From the NCBI GenBank assembly GCA_022571575.1, contig JACZXN010000058.1, positions 1 to 8,234 on the forward strand: a DNA stretch of 8,234 bases. The letters are read 5' to 3'. Source of the DNA: Chloroflexota bacterium. GTDB lineage: Bacteria; Chloroflexota; Dehalococcoidia; UBA3495. Shown piece after piece: positions 1 through 6,275 of the stretch. A program made the translations under genes and the position numbers. Every line of letters starts with the position of its first letter. Within the stretch, counting starts at the first letter, position 1. The notes under the pieces are model-generated. The model worked only from the letters and a program-made list of their open reading frames with translations. It searched no databases and was not told the DNA's origin.

Positions 1-420
1 AAGGGCATCGACGCCGTGGGCTACCAGGCGGCCAAAGCCGGGTCCTCGGCCGTGGGCGGGGAACAGGAAGAGTCGCCCAATCTCGTGTTGAACCAGATGA
101 TCGACGTGGTCAACCCCACCGGCGCTCTCGGCATACCGGGACTCTACGTGCCCACTGATCCGGGCGGCGTTGACGAAGGCGCGAAACGCGGCGCGTTGTC
201 CATCAACTTCGGCCTCCTGTTCGAGAAGGGACTGCGGCTGGGCACCGGCCAGTGCAATGTGAAAAAGTACAATGCGTACCTCCGGGACATGATCATCTCC
301 GGGCGGGCCAACCCCGGTTTCGTGGTTTCCCATACCGTTCCGCTGAACGACGCCCCGGACGCCTACAAGAAGTTCGACCAACGGACCGACGGCTACACCA
401 AGGTGATCCTGAATCCCTAG
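1..420 (+). CDS. Zinc-type alcohol dehydrogenase, glutathione-independent formaldehyde dehydrogenase-like (3' part)
   Basis: The gene enters from the left edge, so only the last 139 codons are present and no start can be given. The visible part is the C-terminal half of a medium-chain dehydrogenase: the end of the Rossmann domain (VDAVGY-type strand at the left edge, IGIPGLYV-like strand around visible residues 43-51) followed by the return to the catalytic domain. The long insert between these strands, the GALSINFG segment, the GTGQCNVKKYN segment and the ending APDAYKKFD...YTKVILNP match the Pseudomonas putida FdhA type rather than ordinary alcohol dehydrogenases. Known members oxidise formaldehyde or other small aldehydes and alcohols with tightly bound or free NAD. 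The zinc ligands lie upstream of the window, so activity cannot be judged. It ends with TAG and is followed after 51-60 bases by the NHL gene, possibly co-transcribed. Family is well supported; substrate is inferred. Confidence 0.85.
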   Translation, partial: KGIDAVGYQAAKAGSSAVGGEQEESPNLVLNQMIDVVNPTGALGIPGLYVPTDPGGVDEGAKRGALSINFGLLFEKGLRLGTGQCNVKKYNAYLRDMIISGRANPGFVVSHTVPLNDAPDAYKKFDQRTDGYTKVILNP

Positions 421-466
421 CCGGAAAACTCCGATTGAAACGCCAGCGGGAAACGCCAACGGGGAA

Positions 467-475
467 AAGGGGTGA
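467..475 (+). promoter_or_regulatory. Ribosome binding site deciding the start of the NHL gene
   Basis: AAGGGGTGA resembles the full anti-Shine-Dalgarno complement AAGGAGGTGA. It ends 5 bases before the ATG at 481 but overlaps the GTG at 472. This favours translation from ATG 481, three codons inside the longest open frame. Confidence 0.55.
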
Positions 476-1485
476 GCCCGATGCAGATCGGCAGCGGCGC
501 AAATACCTACGAATGGCAGGACTCTTGGGCCCAGATTCCGGACTCGGAGAGCGCCCGGACCGGGTGGTCCCATCATGGCGTGGCGGTGACGGAGTCGGGT
601 CAGATAATCACCTATCACCCCGGCGACCCAACCATGATGCTCTTCGACCGTGAAGGGAATCTGGTCCGGTCCTGGCCGGTGGACCTGAGCGACGCCCACG
701 GGATCACCCTGGTGACCGAAGACGGCCGGGAGTTGCTCTGGATCGCCGACAACGGCCGTAAGCGCCAGCCCGGCATCGGATACGAATATCCCGGCGGAGG
801 GACGCGCGGGCAGGTGCTGAAGATGGACCTGGAGGGAAACGTCCTGGCCAGTCTGCAGCGCCCGGACCTCGATGTGTACCGCGAGGGCATTTACTCGCCG
901 ACCCTGGTTGTGGTGAACGAAGAACGGCACGGCGGAAACGGCGACGTTTGGGTCGCCGATGGTTACGGCCAGAGCTACGTCCACCGCTACGACAAAGCGG
1001 GGAACTACATCTCCAGCATCAACGGCGAGGAGGGCGAGGCCGGCCGGTTTGATTGTCCCCACGCCATCTTTATCGACCGCCGGGGCTCCCCTGGGGAACT
1101 CTATGTGGCGGACCGGGCCAACGGGCGGGTCCAGGTCTACGACCTTGAGGGGAATTACCAGCGGGTGTTCGGCGGCGGCTTCCTCACCACGCCCAGCGGG
1201 TTTGCCACCCACGGCGACATGCTGGTTATCGCCGAGCTTCGGGCCCGGCTTACGGTCTGCGGGAAAAACGACGAATTCGTCTGCTACCTTGGGGCCAATG
1301 AACAGGTGTGCGACGTTGAGGGATGGCCCAATAACAAGGACGCCTCGGGGAATATCGTCGCCACCACCCTGCTGGAACCGGGAAAGTTCAACAGCCCCCA
1401 CGGCCTGGCGGTGGACGCCCAGGGAAACCTCTACGTCGCCGAATGGCTCATCGGCGGCCGGTTCATCCGCCTGGGAAAGGTCTGA
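472..1485 (+). CDS. NHL-repeat six-bladed beta-propeller protein
   Basis: The longest frame (337 residues) begins with GTG at 472, but the ribosome site at 467-475 points to ATG 481, giving 334 residues. The sequence is a chain of propeller blades. Typical blade cores are HGVAVTESGQI (35-45), HGITLVTEDGRELLWIADNG (76-95), GDVWVADGYGQSYVHRYDKAG (157-177), GELYVADRANGRVQVYDLEGN (208-228) and HGLAVDAQGNLYVAEW (310-325). NHL propellers include peptidyl-alpha-hydroxyglycine alpha-amidating lyase and vgb-type lyases, and also pure scaffolds. Histidines start several blades (H34/H35, H76, H197, H247, H310) and could line the central tunnel as metal ligands, as three His do in the amidating lyase; this is inference. 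Three cysteines (C263, C271, C280) sit close together in the fifth blade. There is no signal peptide or membrane segment, so it looks cytoplasmic. The substrate or partner is unknown. It follows the FdhA-like gene and is separated from the next operon by 179 bases. Confidence 0.8.
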   Translation: MSPMQIGSGANTYEWQDSWAQIPDSESARTGWSHHGVAVTESGQIITYHPGDPTMMLFDREGNLVRSWPVDLSDAHGITLVTEDGRELLWIADNGRKRQPGIGYEYPGGGTRGQVLKMDLEGNVLASLQRPDLDVYREGIYSPTLVVVNEERHGGNGDVWVADGYGQSYVHRYDKAGNYISSINGEEGEAGRFDCPHAIFIDRRGSPGELYVADRANGRVQVYDLEGNYQRVFGGGFLTTPSGFATHGDMLVIAELRARLTVCGKNDEFVCYLGANEQVCDVEGWPNNKDASGNIVATTLLEPGKFNSPHGLAVDAQGNLYVAEWLIGGRFIRLGKV

Positions 1486-1540
1486 ATCCCATCACGGTCC
1501 CGGCCCAACCTCAAACGTTGTACACCCATCGGGGACACCT

Positions 1541-1567
1541 GCGCCGGTCGAGTAAGCACCCCGGCGC
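1541..1567 (+). terminator. GC-rich inverted repeat, possible terminator or operator
   Basis: GCGCCGG (1541-1547) and CCGGCGC (1561-1567) are perfect reverse complements around a 13-base loop. The repeat lies 56 bases after the NHL stop codon in the only long gap of the window. No clear T-run follows (the next bases are GGAGCGAAACATC), so it is not a classic intrinsic terminator. It could equally be an operator just upstream of the promoter for the 1665-8111 operon. In DNA this GC-rich, a 7-base repeat may also be chance. Confidence 0.35.
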
Positions 1568-1574
1568 GGAGCGA

Positions 1575-1620
1575 AACATCTATAGTTTGCAATTAGATTC
1601 TTCGCCGTTCCGCTATTGAG
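1575..1620 (+). promoter_or_regulatory. Candidate promoter region for the 1665-8111 operon
   Basis: This is the most AT-rich stretch of the gap before the dehydrogenase gene. It contains TATAGT (1581-1586), a five-of-six match to a -10 box, and TTGCAA (1587-1592), a fair -35-like hexamer. Neither has a convincing partner at 16-18 bases: nothing like TTGACA precedes TATAGT, and only CGCTAT follows TTGCAA at 18 bases. Location upstream of a tightly packed gene set is the main argument; the exact elements are uncertain. Confidence 0.3.
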
Positions 1621-1664
1621 TAGGCAAGGCCGGCGAATCCACTAAGACATGAAGAAGGTGCCGA

Positions 1665-2771
1665 ATGAAAGCCGTGGCGCTGATCCCGCGCAAACCCGAC
1701 AGCCTTTATCTGGCCGAGTTGCCCGCGCCGAGTATCGATGATGTGCCCGGCGGCCGGGGCGTGCTGGTCAAGGTGCTGCGAGTGGGTTTATGCGGCACCG
1801 ACAGGGAGATTCAGGCCGGGGAGTACGGCACGGCGCCTCCCGGGTTCGATTTTCTGGTCCTTGGCCATGAGTCTTTGGGCGTGGTCGAGCAGGTGGGGCC
1901 CATGGTCACGGAGATCGTCCCCGGCGACCACGTCGTTGCCCGCGTGAGGCGTCCGGGAAACAGCCTCTACGATGCCATCGGGATGCAGGATATGAGCACC
2001 GACGATGAGTACCACGAACACGGCATCAACCTGTTGCATGGTTTCTTCACCGAACACTACGTCGATGTCCCGGAATTCCTGACCAAGATACCCGCCGGAA
2101 TCCGTGGGATCGGCGTGCTGACAGAGCCGATGACCGTCGTTGAGAAAGGCGTGTCTCAGGCCTTTGAGATCCAACAGCGGTTGAGGATCTGGAATCCCAA
2201 GATTGCCGCCGTGATGGGGGCTGGGACCATCGGCCTGATGGCGACTCTATTGTTGCGGTTGCGGGGCGTGGAGGTGGTGACCATGGCGCTGGAGGAAAAA
2301 CCCTATCTCAACTCGGACTTGGTGGAGGCCCTGGGAGCCCGTTACCTCAGCACTCGCCAGATGTCCCTGGCCGAAGCCGCGGCGGCTCACGGTCCCTTCG
2401 ACCTCATCTTCGAGGCCACCGGGTTCTCGCCTCTGGTGTTCGAGGCCATGCAGGCCCTGGGGAAGAACGGGGTTCTGGTGATGGCCAGCGTGACCGGCGG
2501 CGACCGCACGGTGGAGGTTCCCGCCGACGCCATCAACATGGGATTTGTGCTGGGGAACAAGGTTGCCGTTGGCACCGTCAACGCGGCGCCGACGCATTAC
2601 CGGGCGGCGGTGCAGGACATGACCTTGGCCGATGCTCTGTATCCGGGCTGGTTGTCCCGGATGCTGACCCATCAGGTGCTGGGATTGGACAATTACGTGC
2701 AGGCTTTCGATCTGCTTAATGGACGGGAACGGGTCATCAAGGCCTACATCGAAGTGGCTCCCGTCAGCTAG
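1665..2771 (+). CDS. Glucose 1-dehydrogenase-like medium-chain zinc dehydrogenase
   Basis: This 368-residue protein is close to full length for glucose 1-dehydrogenases of the archaeal/bacterial medium-chain type (NAD(P)-linked oxidation of glucose or a related aldose to the lactone). The catalytic domain covers about residues 1-175. It contains GLCGTDREI (41-49, zinc ligand C43), FLVLGHES (63-70, zinc ligands H68 and E69) and LTEPMTVVEKGV (152-163), where the family has its fourth zinc-site residue (here E154). The Rossmann domain follows with GAGTIG (185-190). The C-terminal part, with GTVNAAPTHYRAAVQDM (303-319), is characteristic of the glucose dehydrogenase group. The lobe that normally carries four structural-zinc cysteines (about 94-125) has none, and C43 is the only cysteine in the protein. 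ATG 1665 is preceded by AAGAAGGTG (1652-1660) at a 4-base spacing. It is the first gene of the probable operon. Family is firm; other polyols or aldoses remain possible substrates. Confidence 0.85.
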   Translation: MKAVALIPRKPDSLYLAELPAPSIDDVPGGRGVLVKVLRVGLCGTDREIQAGEYGTAPPGFDFLVLGHESLGVVEQVGPMVTEIVPGDHVVARVRRPGNSLYDAIGMQDMSTDDEYHEHGINLLHGFFTEHYVDVPEFLTKIPAGIRGIGVLTEPMTVVEKGVSQAFEIQQRLRIWNPKIAAVMGAGTIGLMATLLLRLRGVEVVTMALEEKPYLNSDLVEALGARYLSTRQMSLAEAAAAHGPFDLIFEATGFSPLVFEAMQALGKNGVLVMASVTGGDRTVEVPADAINMGFVLGNKVAVGTVNAAPTHYRAAVQDMTLADALYPGWLSRMLTHQVLGLDNYVQAFDLLNGRERVIKAYIEVAPVS

Positions 2772-2796
2772 CCAAGACCCCTCAACCCAATAAATC

Positions 2797-2804
2797 GAGG
2801 CGGT
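2797..2804 (+). promoter_or_regulatory. Ribosome binding site for the GMC gene
   Basis: GAGGCGGT lies 5-9 bases before the GTG at 2810 and supports that non-ATG start. No ATG lies close downstream in frame, and the FAD-binding motif begins only 12 residues after the GTG. Confidence 0.5.
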
Positions 2805-2809
2805 ATAAA

Positions 2810-4357
2810 GTGGCCCAGCAGAATCAATACGACGTGATCATCATCGGCAGCGGCGCCGGCGGGGGCACCCTCGCCTACCGTTTGGCCCCCTCGGGCAAGC
2901 GGGTCCTGATCCTGGAACGTGGCGGGTACCTGAGCCGCGAGAAGGAGAACTGGGACTCCAAAGAGGTCTTCGTCAACGGCCGGTACAACAACGCCGAGAA
3001 CTGGTTGGACGGCAAAGGCAAGGAGTTTCAGCCGGGCCAGCACTACTTCGTCGGGGGAAACACCAAGTTCTATGGGGCGGTGTTGCTGCGGATGCGCCGC
3101 GAGGACTTTGGAGAGCTGCAGCATCACGGCGGCGTTTCGCCGGCCTGGCCGGTGGGCTACGACGATTTCGAGCCCTATTATACGCAGGCGGAGCAGCTTT
3201 ACCAGGTCCACGGCGAGCGGGGGATAGACCCCACGGAACCCTGGACCAGCGGGCCGTTGCCCTACCCGTCCGTGAGCAACGAGCCGCGTATCCAAGAGCT
3301 GGCCGACGACCTGCGCCGTATCGGGCGCACGCCATTTCCGTTACCCATCGGCATCATGCTGAACGAATCCCAACGGCATCTGAGTCCCTGCATCCGCTGC
3401 GACACCTGCGACGGCTTTCCCTGCATGGTGAACGCCAAGGCCGACGCGCACGTGGTCTGCGTGGAACCCGCATTGAAGCACGACAACGTAACCTTGTTGA
3501 CCGGCGCCAAGGTAACCTCTTTGGAGACCGGCCCCGACGGGCGCTCCGTAACCGGCGTGCTGGTGGAACGGGACGGTCAGCAAGAGACCTATTCCGCCGA
3601 TTTGGTGGCCGTGTCCTGCGGGGCGGTCAACTCAGCGGCGTTGCTCCTGCGTTCCGCGGGCGGGCGGCACCCCAACGGGCTGGCCAATAGCTCTGATATG
3701 GTCGGCCGGCACTACATGGCCCACAACAACTCGGCGCTGATGGCCCTGTCCCTGCGGCCCAATCCAACGGTGTTTCAAAAGACCATCGGCATCAACGATT
3801 ACTACTTCGGGTCGGACGATTGGCAATACCCCCTGGGGCACATTCAGATGCTGGGTAAAACCAACTCGGATATGCTCAGAGACAGCGCGCCGCGTCTGGT
3901 CCCCGGCCGCGCCCTGGAGGAGATGGCGGGTCACTCCCTGGACTTCTGGCTGACCTCGGAAGACCTGCCCCTTCCGGAGAACCGGGTCACCGTCAACTCC
4001 AGCGGGCAGGTTGTCCTGCACTACACCGAGAACAACGCCGAGGGGCACCGGCGGCTCGTCAGAAAGCTCCGTGGAATGCTCAAGGACATCGGATGTGAGA
4101 ACCGCCTGCTTCCTTTTTCGCTCTATATGGACAAGAAGATTCCCCTGGCCGGCGTGGCCCACCAGAACGGCACCCTGCGTTTCGGCGCCGACCCAAGATC
4201 CTCCGTGCTGGACCTGAACTGCAAGGCCCATGACCTGGACAACCTGTACGTGGTTGATTCCAGTTTCTTCGTTTCCAGCTCCGCCGTGAATCCCACTCTG
4301 ACCATCGTCGCCAATGCCCTGCGCGTGGGCGACCATATGCTGGAGCGGTTGCGGTGA
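2810..4357 (+). CDS. GMC-family FAD-dependent oxidoreductase
   Basis: This 515-residue protein starts with GTG and matches the usual GMC length (500-600). It shows the N-terminal dinucleotide-binding motif IIGSGAGGGTLAYRLA (11-26), the ribose-binding acidic residue E36 in LILERGG, and GGNTKFYGA (82-90), which packs on the flavin. It also has a VSCGAVNSAALLLRSA segment (268-283) and the C-terminal block VVDSSFFVSSSAVNPTLTIVANALR (481-505). The catalytic pair is probably H451 and N494. Known relatives oxidise alcohols, sugars (C3- or C1-position), choline or cholesterol, passing electrons to oxygen, quinone or a cytochrome. A cysteine motif C-x2-C-x2-C-x4-C at C194, C197, C200 and C205 sits between the FAD and substrate regions and could bind a metal or Fe-S centre or be structural. 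There is no signal peptide or Tat motif, so it is probably cytoplasmic. It lies 38 bases after the zinc dehydrogenase and 29 before nnrE. A sugar substrate is inferred from context. Confidence 0.88.
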   Translation: MAQQNQYDVIIIGSGAGGGTLAYRLAPSGKRVLILERGGYLSREKENWDSKEVFVNGRYNNAENWLDGKGKEFQPGQHYFVGGNTKFYGAVLLRMRREDFGELQHHGGVSPAWPVGYDDFEPYYTQAEQLYQVHGERGIDPTEPWTSGPLPYPSVSNEPRIQELADDLRRIGRTPFPLPIGIMLNESQRHLSPCIRCDTCDGFPCMVNAKADAHVVCVEPALKHDNVTLLTGAKVTSLETGPDGRSVTGVLVERDGQQETYSADLVAVSCGAVNSAALLLRSAGGRHPNGLANSSDMVGRHYMAHNNSALMALSLRPNPTVFQKTIGINDYYFGSDDWQYPLGHIQMLGKTNSDMLRDSAPRLVPGRALEEMAGHSLDFWLTSEDLPLPENRVTVNSSGQVVLHYTENNAEGHRRLVRKLRGMLKDIGCENRLLPFSLYMDKKIPLAGVAHQNGTLRFGADPRSSVLDLNCKAHDLDNLYVVDSSFFVSSSAVNPTLTIVANALRVGDHMLERLR

Positions 4358-4386
4358 GCCGCCTGAAGGGGGTTTGATCAGCCCGG

Positions 4387-5139
4387 ATGGAATACGAAGT
4401 GTTCACCGGCGATTTGCCTTACCTGACCACCGTCCAGATGCGGGAGGTGGACCGGGCGATGATGGAGGACCTCAACATAGGGCTGATCCAGATGATGGAG
4501 AACGCAGGCCGGAACCTGGCCCAGCTGGCCCGCGGCAGGTTCTTTGACGGCAATCCCCAAGGCAGAAAAGTTACGGTCCTGGCCGGCGCCGGAGGCAACG
4601 GCGGAGGTTCCTTGGTCTGTGCCCGGTGGTTGCACAACCACGGGGCCGAGGTGAGTGTGTTCGTCACCCGGCCCGACCGGGAGTTCACCCCGGTCCCGGC
4701 GCGTCAGTTGGAGATACTGCGCCGGATGCAGGTAAATGTGTACCCAGCGGGCGACCTGGGAACCGCTGAACGCCCGGAACTGGTCCCCGATTTGATCATC
4801 GATGGGGTGATTGGCTATAGCCTGCAAGGCGCCCCCCGGGACACCGCCGCCGACATGATCCGGTGGGCCAACGGTCAAGGCGCACCGGTCCTGGCCTTGG
4901 ACGCACCGTCCGGCGTGGACACCGCCACGGGGGCAGTTTCCGACCCGGCCATCAAGGCCACGGCGACCATGACCCTGGCCCTGCCGAAGGAGGGTCTGCG
5001 CGCCCCCGGCGTGGCGGCCCAGGTCGGCGAGTTATACCTGGCCGACATCGGTGTGCCGCCGTCGCTGTACGCCGGGCCCTCCCTGGATTTGAAGGTGGGC
5101 AACATATTTGCCCGAAGCGAGATCATCCGGCTTAAATGA
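4387..5139 (+). CDS. nnrE: NAD(P)H-hydrate epimerase, stand-alone YjeF N-terminal domain
   Basis: This 250-residue protein is a single YjeF_N Rossmann-like domain. Such enzymes interconvert R- and S-NAD(P)H hydrate so that a dehydratase can restore the cofactor. Family landmarks are LIQMMENAGRNLAQLA (33-48), VTVLAGAGGNGGGSLVCARWL (62-82), LIIDGVIG (136-143, with D139), and LALDAPSGVDTATG (169-182), which holds the catalytic Asp (D172), followed by TMTLALPKEGL (194-204). The nucleotide/potassium loop, usually GNNGGDG, reads GGNGGGS here, so a normally conserved Asn and Asp are absent. The C-terminal dehydratase domain found fused in E. coli YjeF/Nnr is missing and is not encoded nearby. A purine-rich AAGGGGG (4366-4372) lies 14 bases before the ATG, a long spacing; GTG 4399 is a possible alternative start. 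The stop overlaps the M24 start by ATGA, indicating translational coupling. Family is secure; full activity is less certain because of the altered loop. Confidence 0.82.
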   Translation: MEYEVFTGDLPYLTTVQMREVDRAMMEDLNIGLIQMMENAGRNLAQLARGRFFDGNPQGRKVTVLAGAGGNGGGSLVCARWLHNHGAEVSVFVTRPDREFTPVPARQLEILRRMQVNVYPAGDLGTAERPELVPDLIIDGVIGYSLQGAPRDTAADMIRWANGQGAPVLALDAPSGVDTATGAVSDPAIKATATMTLALPKEGLRAPGVAAQVGELYLADIGVPPSLYAGPSLDLKVGNIFARSEIIRLK

Positions 5140-6239
5140 ACAGACCAGAAGAGGTCCGGACAAAATTAGATTCGGTAAGAGCGTGGCTCCAAGCCAACGG
5201 CCTGGAGGCGCTGCTGATAAACTCCCAGGCCAACTTTGCCTGGTTGACCGGCGGCGGCGCGAACTACGTGTACGTGGGGGACGCCGCCGGAGAAGCTTAT
5301 CTGCTTGTCGTTCCGGACCGGGCCTACCTGCTGACCAACAACATCGAAGCACCGCGGCTACAGGAAGAGGAGGTGGCCGGTCTGCCATTCGAGGCGGTCG
5401 TTTGGCCCTGGCATCAACCCGATGGGGCCAGGGAAAAGTTATCCAGCCTATGCGACGTGTCCAAGTCGGTCTCCGACCTGGGCTCCCTGGGCTTGCCGAA
5501 AGTCCCCGATGGGTTCAATCTACTTCGCCACACCATGTCGCCATCGGAGATAGATCGTTACCGGCGATTGGGGCAGGACGCAGCCCGGGCGCTGGAGGAC
5601 GTCTGTCTCAGCTTTGAACCGGGCGACTCCGAGCTGGACATCGCGGCTGCGTTGGCCCACCAGTGCGGGAGGCGGAACATCCTGCCGCTGGTGAACCTGG
5701 TGGCCGGTGACGATCGGATCGCCCGCTACCGCCATCCATTGCCCACCGGTAATCAGGTGCGCAAGACCATGCTGATCGCGTTGACCGGCCGCCGCCACGG
5801 TCTGCACATCTCCCTCACTCGCCTGGTGTCCTTCGGTCCGGTGGACCCCGGCCTGTTGGCGCGGCACCGGGCAGTGGCCACGGTGGACGCCAGATACATC
5901 CTGGAGAGCCGGGCTGGGGTTACCCTGGGTGATGTGGTGACCCGGGCCATCGACCAGTACGTCTTGGAGGGATTCCCCCAAGAGTGGGAACTCCATCACC
6001 AGGGTGGCCTCACCGGCTATGCCGGCCGGGAGATTTTCGGCACGCCCGATTCAGCGTACCGCTTAAAGCACGATCAAGTGCTGGCCTGGAACCCCTCCAT
6101 CACCGGCGCCAAGTCTGAGGATACGATTCTTCTCGCCACCGGTGGCGCCGAAGTCCTGACCCGCACCGGGTCATGGCCGGAACTGAACATCGACTTGCCC
6201 ATGGGTACATCACGCCGGCCCGCTATCCTGGTAAGGTAG
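5136..6239 (+). CDS. M24-family (creatinase/aminopeptidase P fold) protein with degenerate metal site
   Basis: The 367-residue protein has the two-domain layout of M24 peptidases and creatinase. A creatinase-like N domain covers about 1-130 (GLEALLINSQANFAWLTGG at 22-40 is typical). A pita-bread C domain begins at SPSEIDRYRRLGQDAARALEDV (135-156). M24 metallopeptidases bind two metals through Asp, Asp, His, Glu, Glu. Aligning TMLIALTGRRHGLHISLTR (211-229) by its final TR puts Ala215 and Ser226 where the two Asp should be. The usual EPG motif reads WNPS (318-321), with Asn319 for Glu. Only E328 in KSEDTILL looks kept. The fold's conserved His (H200 in RYRHPLP) and an HHQGG segment (287-291) remain. 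This suggests a non-metal hydrolase, as creatinase is, or a non-catalytic role. The start is set by the ATGA overlap with nnrE; no good ribosome site precedes it, consistent with coupled translation. The substrate is not predictable. Confidence 0.78.
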   Translation: MNRPEEVRTKLDSVRAWLQANGLEALLINSQANFAWLTGGGANYVYVGDAAGEAYLLVVPDRAYLLTNNIEAPRLQEEEVAGLPFEAVVWPWHQPDGAREKLSSLCDVSKSVSDLGSLGLPKVPDGFNLLRHTMSPSEIDRYRRLGQDAARALEDVCLSFEPGDSELDIAAALAHQCGRRNILPLVNLVAGDDRIARYRHPLPTGNQVRKTMLIALTGRRHGLHISLTRLVSFGPVDPGLLARHRAVATVDARYILESRAGVTLGDVVTRAIDQYVLEGFPQEWELHHQGGLTGYAGREIFGTPDSAYRLKHDQVLAWNPSITGAKSEDTILLATGGAEVLTRTGSWPELNIDLPMGTSRRPAILVR

Positions 6240-6263
6240 AGCCGAGCCGTTGCTTGCGAATAT

Positions 6264-6270
6264 GAGGAGG
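6264..6270 (+). promoter_or_regulatory. Strong ribosome binding site for the GH15 gene
   Basis: GAGGAGG lies 5 bases before the GTG at 6276. This near-consensus site fixes the non-ATG start and implies independent, efficient initiation on the last gene of the operon. Confidence 0.75.
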
Positions 6271-6275
6271 ACATA

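Noticed and set aside
959..1555. 198-codon plus-strand frame overlapping the NHL gene
   Set aside because: Its composition (many Thr, Ser, Pro, Gly, Arg) is typical of a frame-shifted reading of GC-rich coding DNA, and the NHL frame explains the region.
3632..4336. 234-codon minus-strand frame inside the GMC gene
   Set aside because: It lies wholly opposite a GMC gene with clear motifs in the correct frame; its own translation has no family features.
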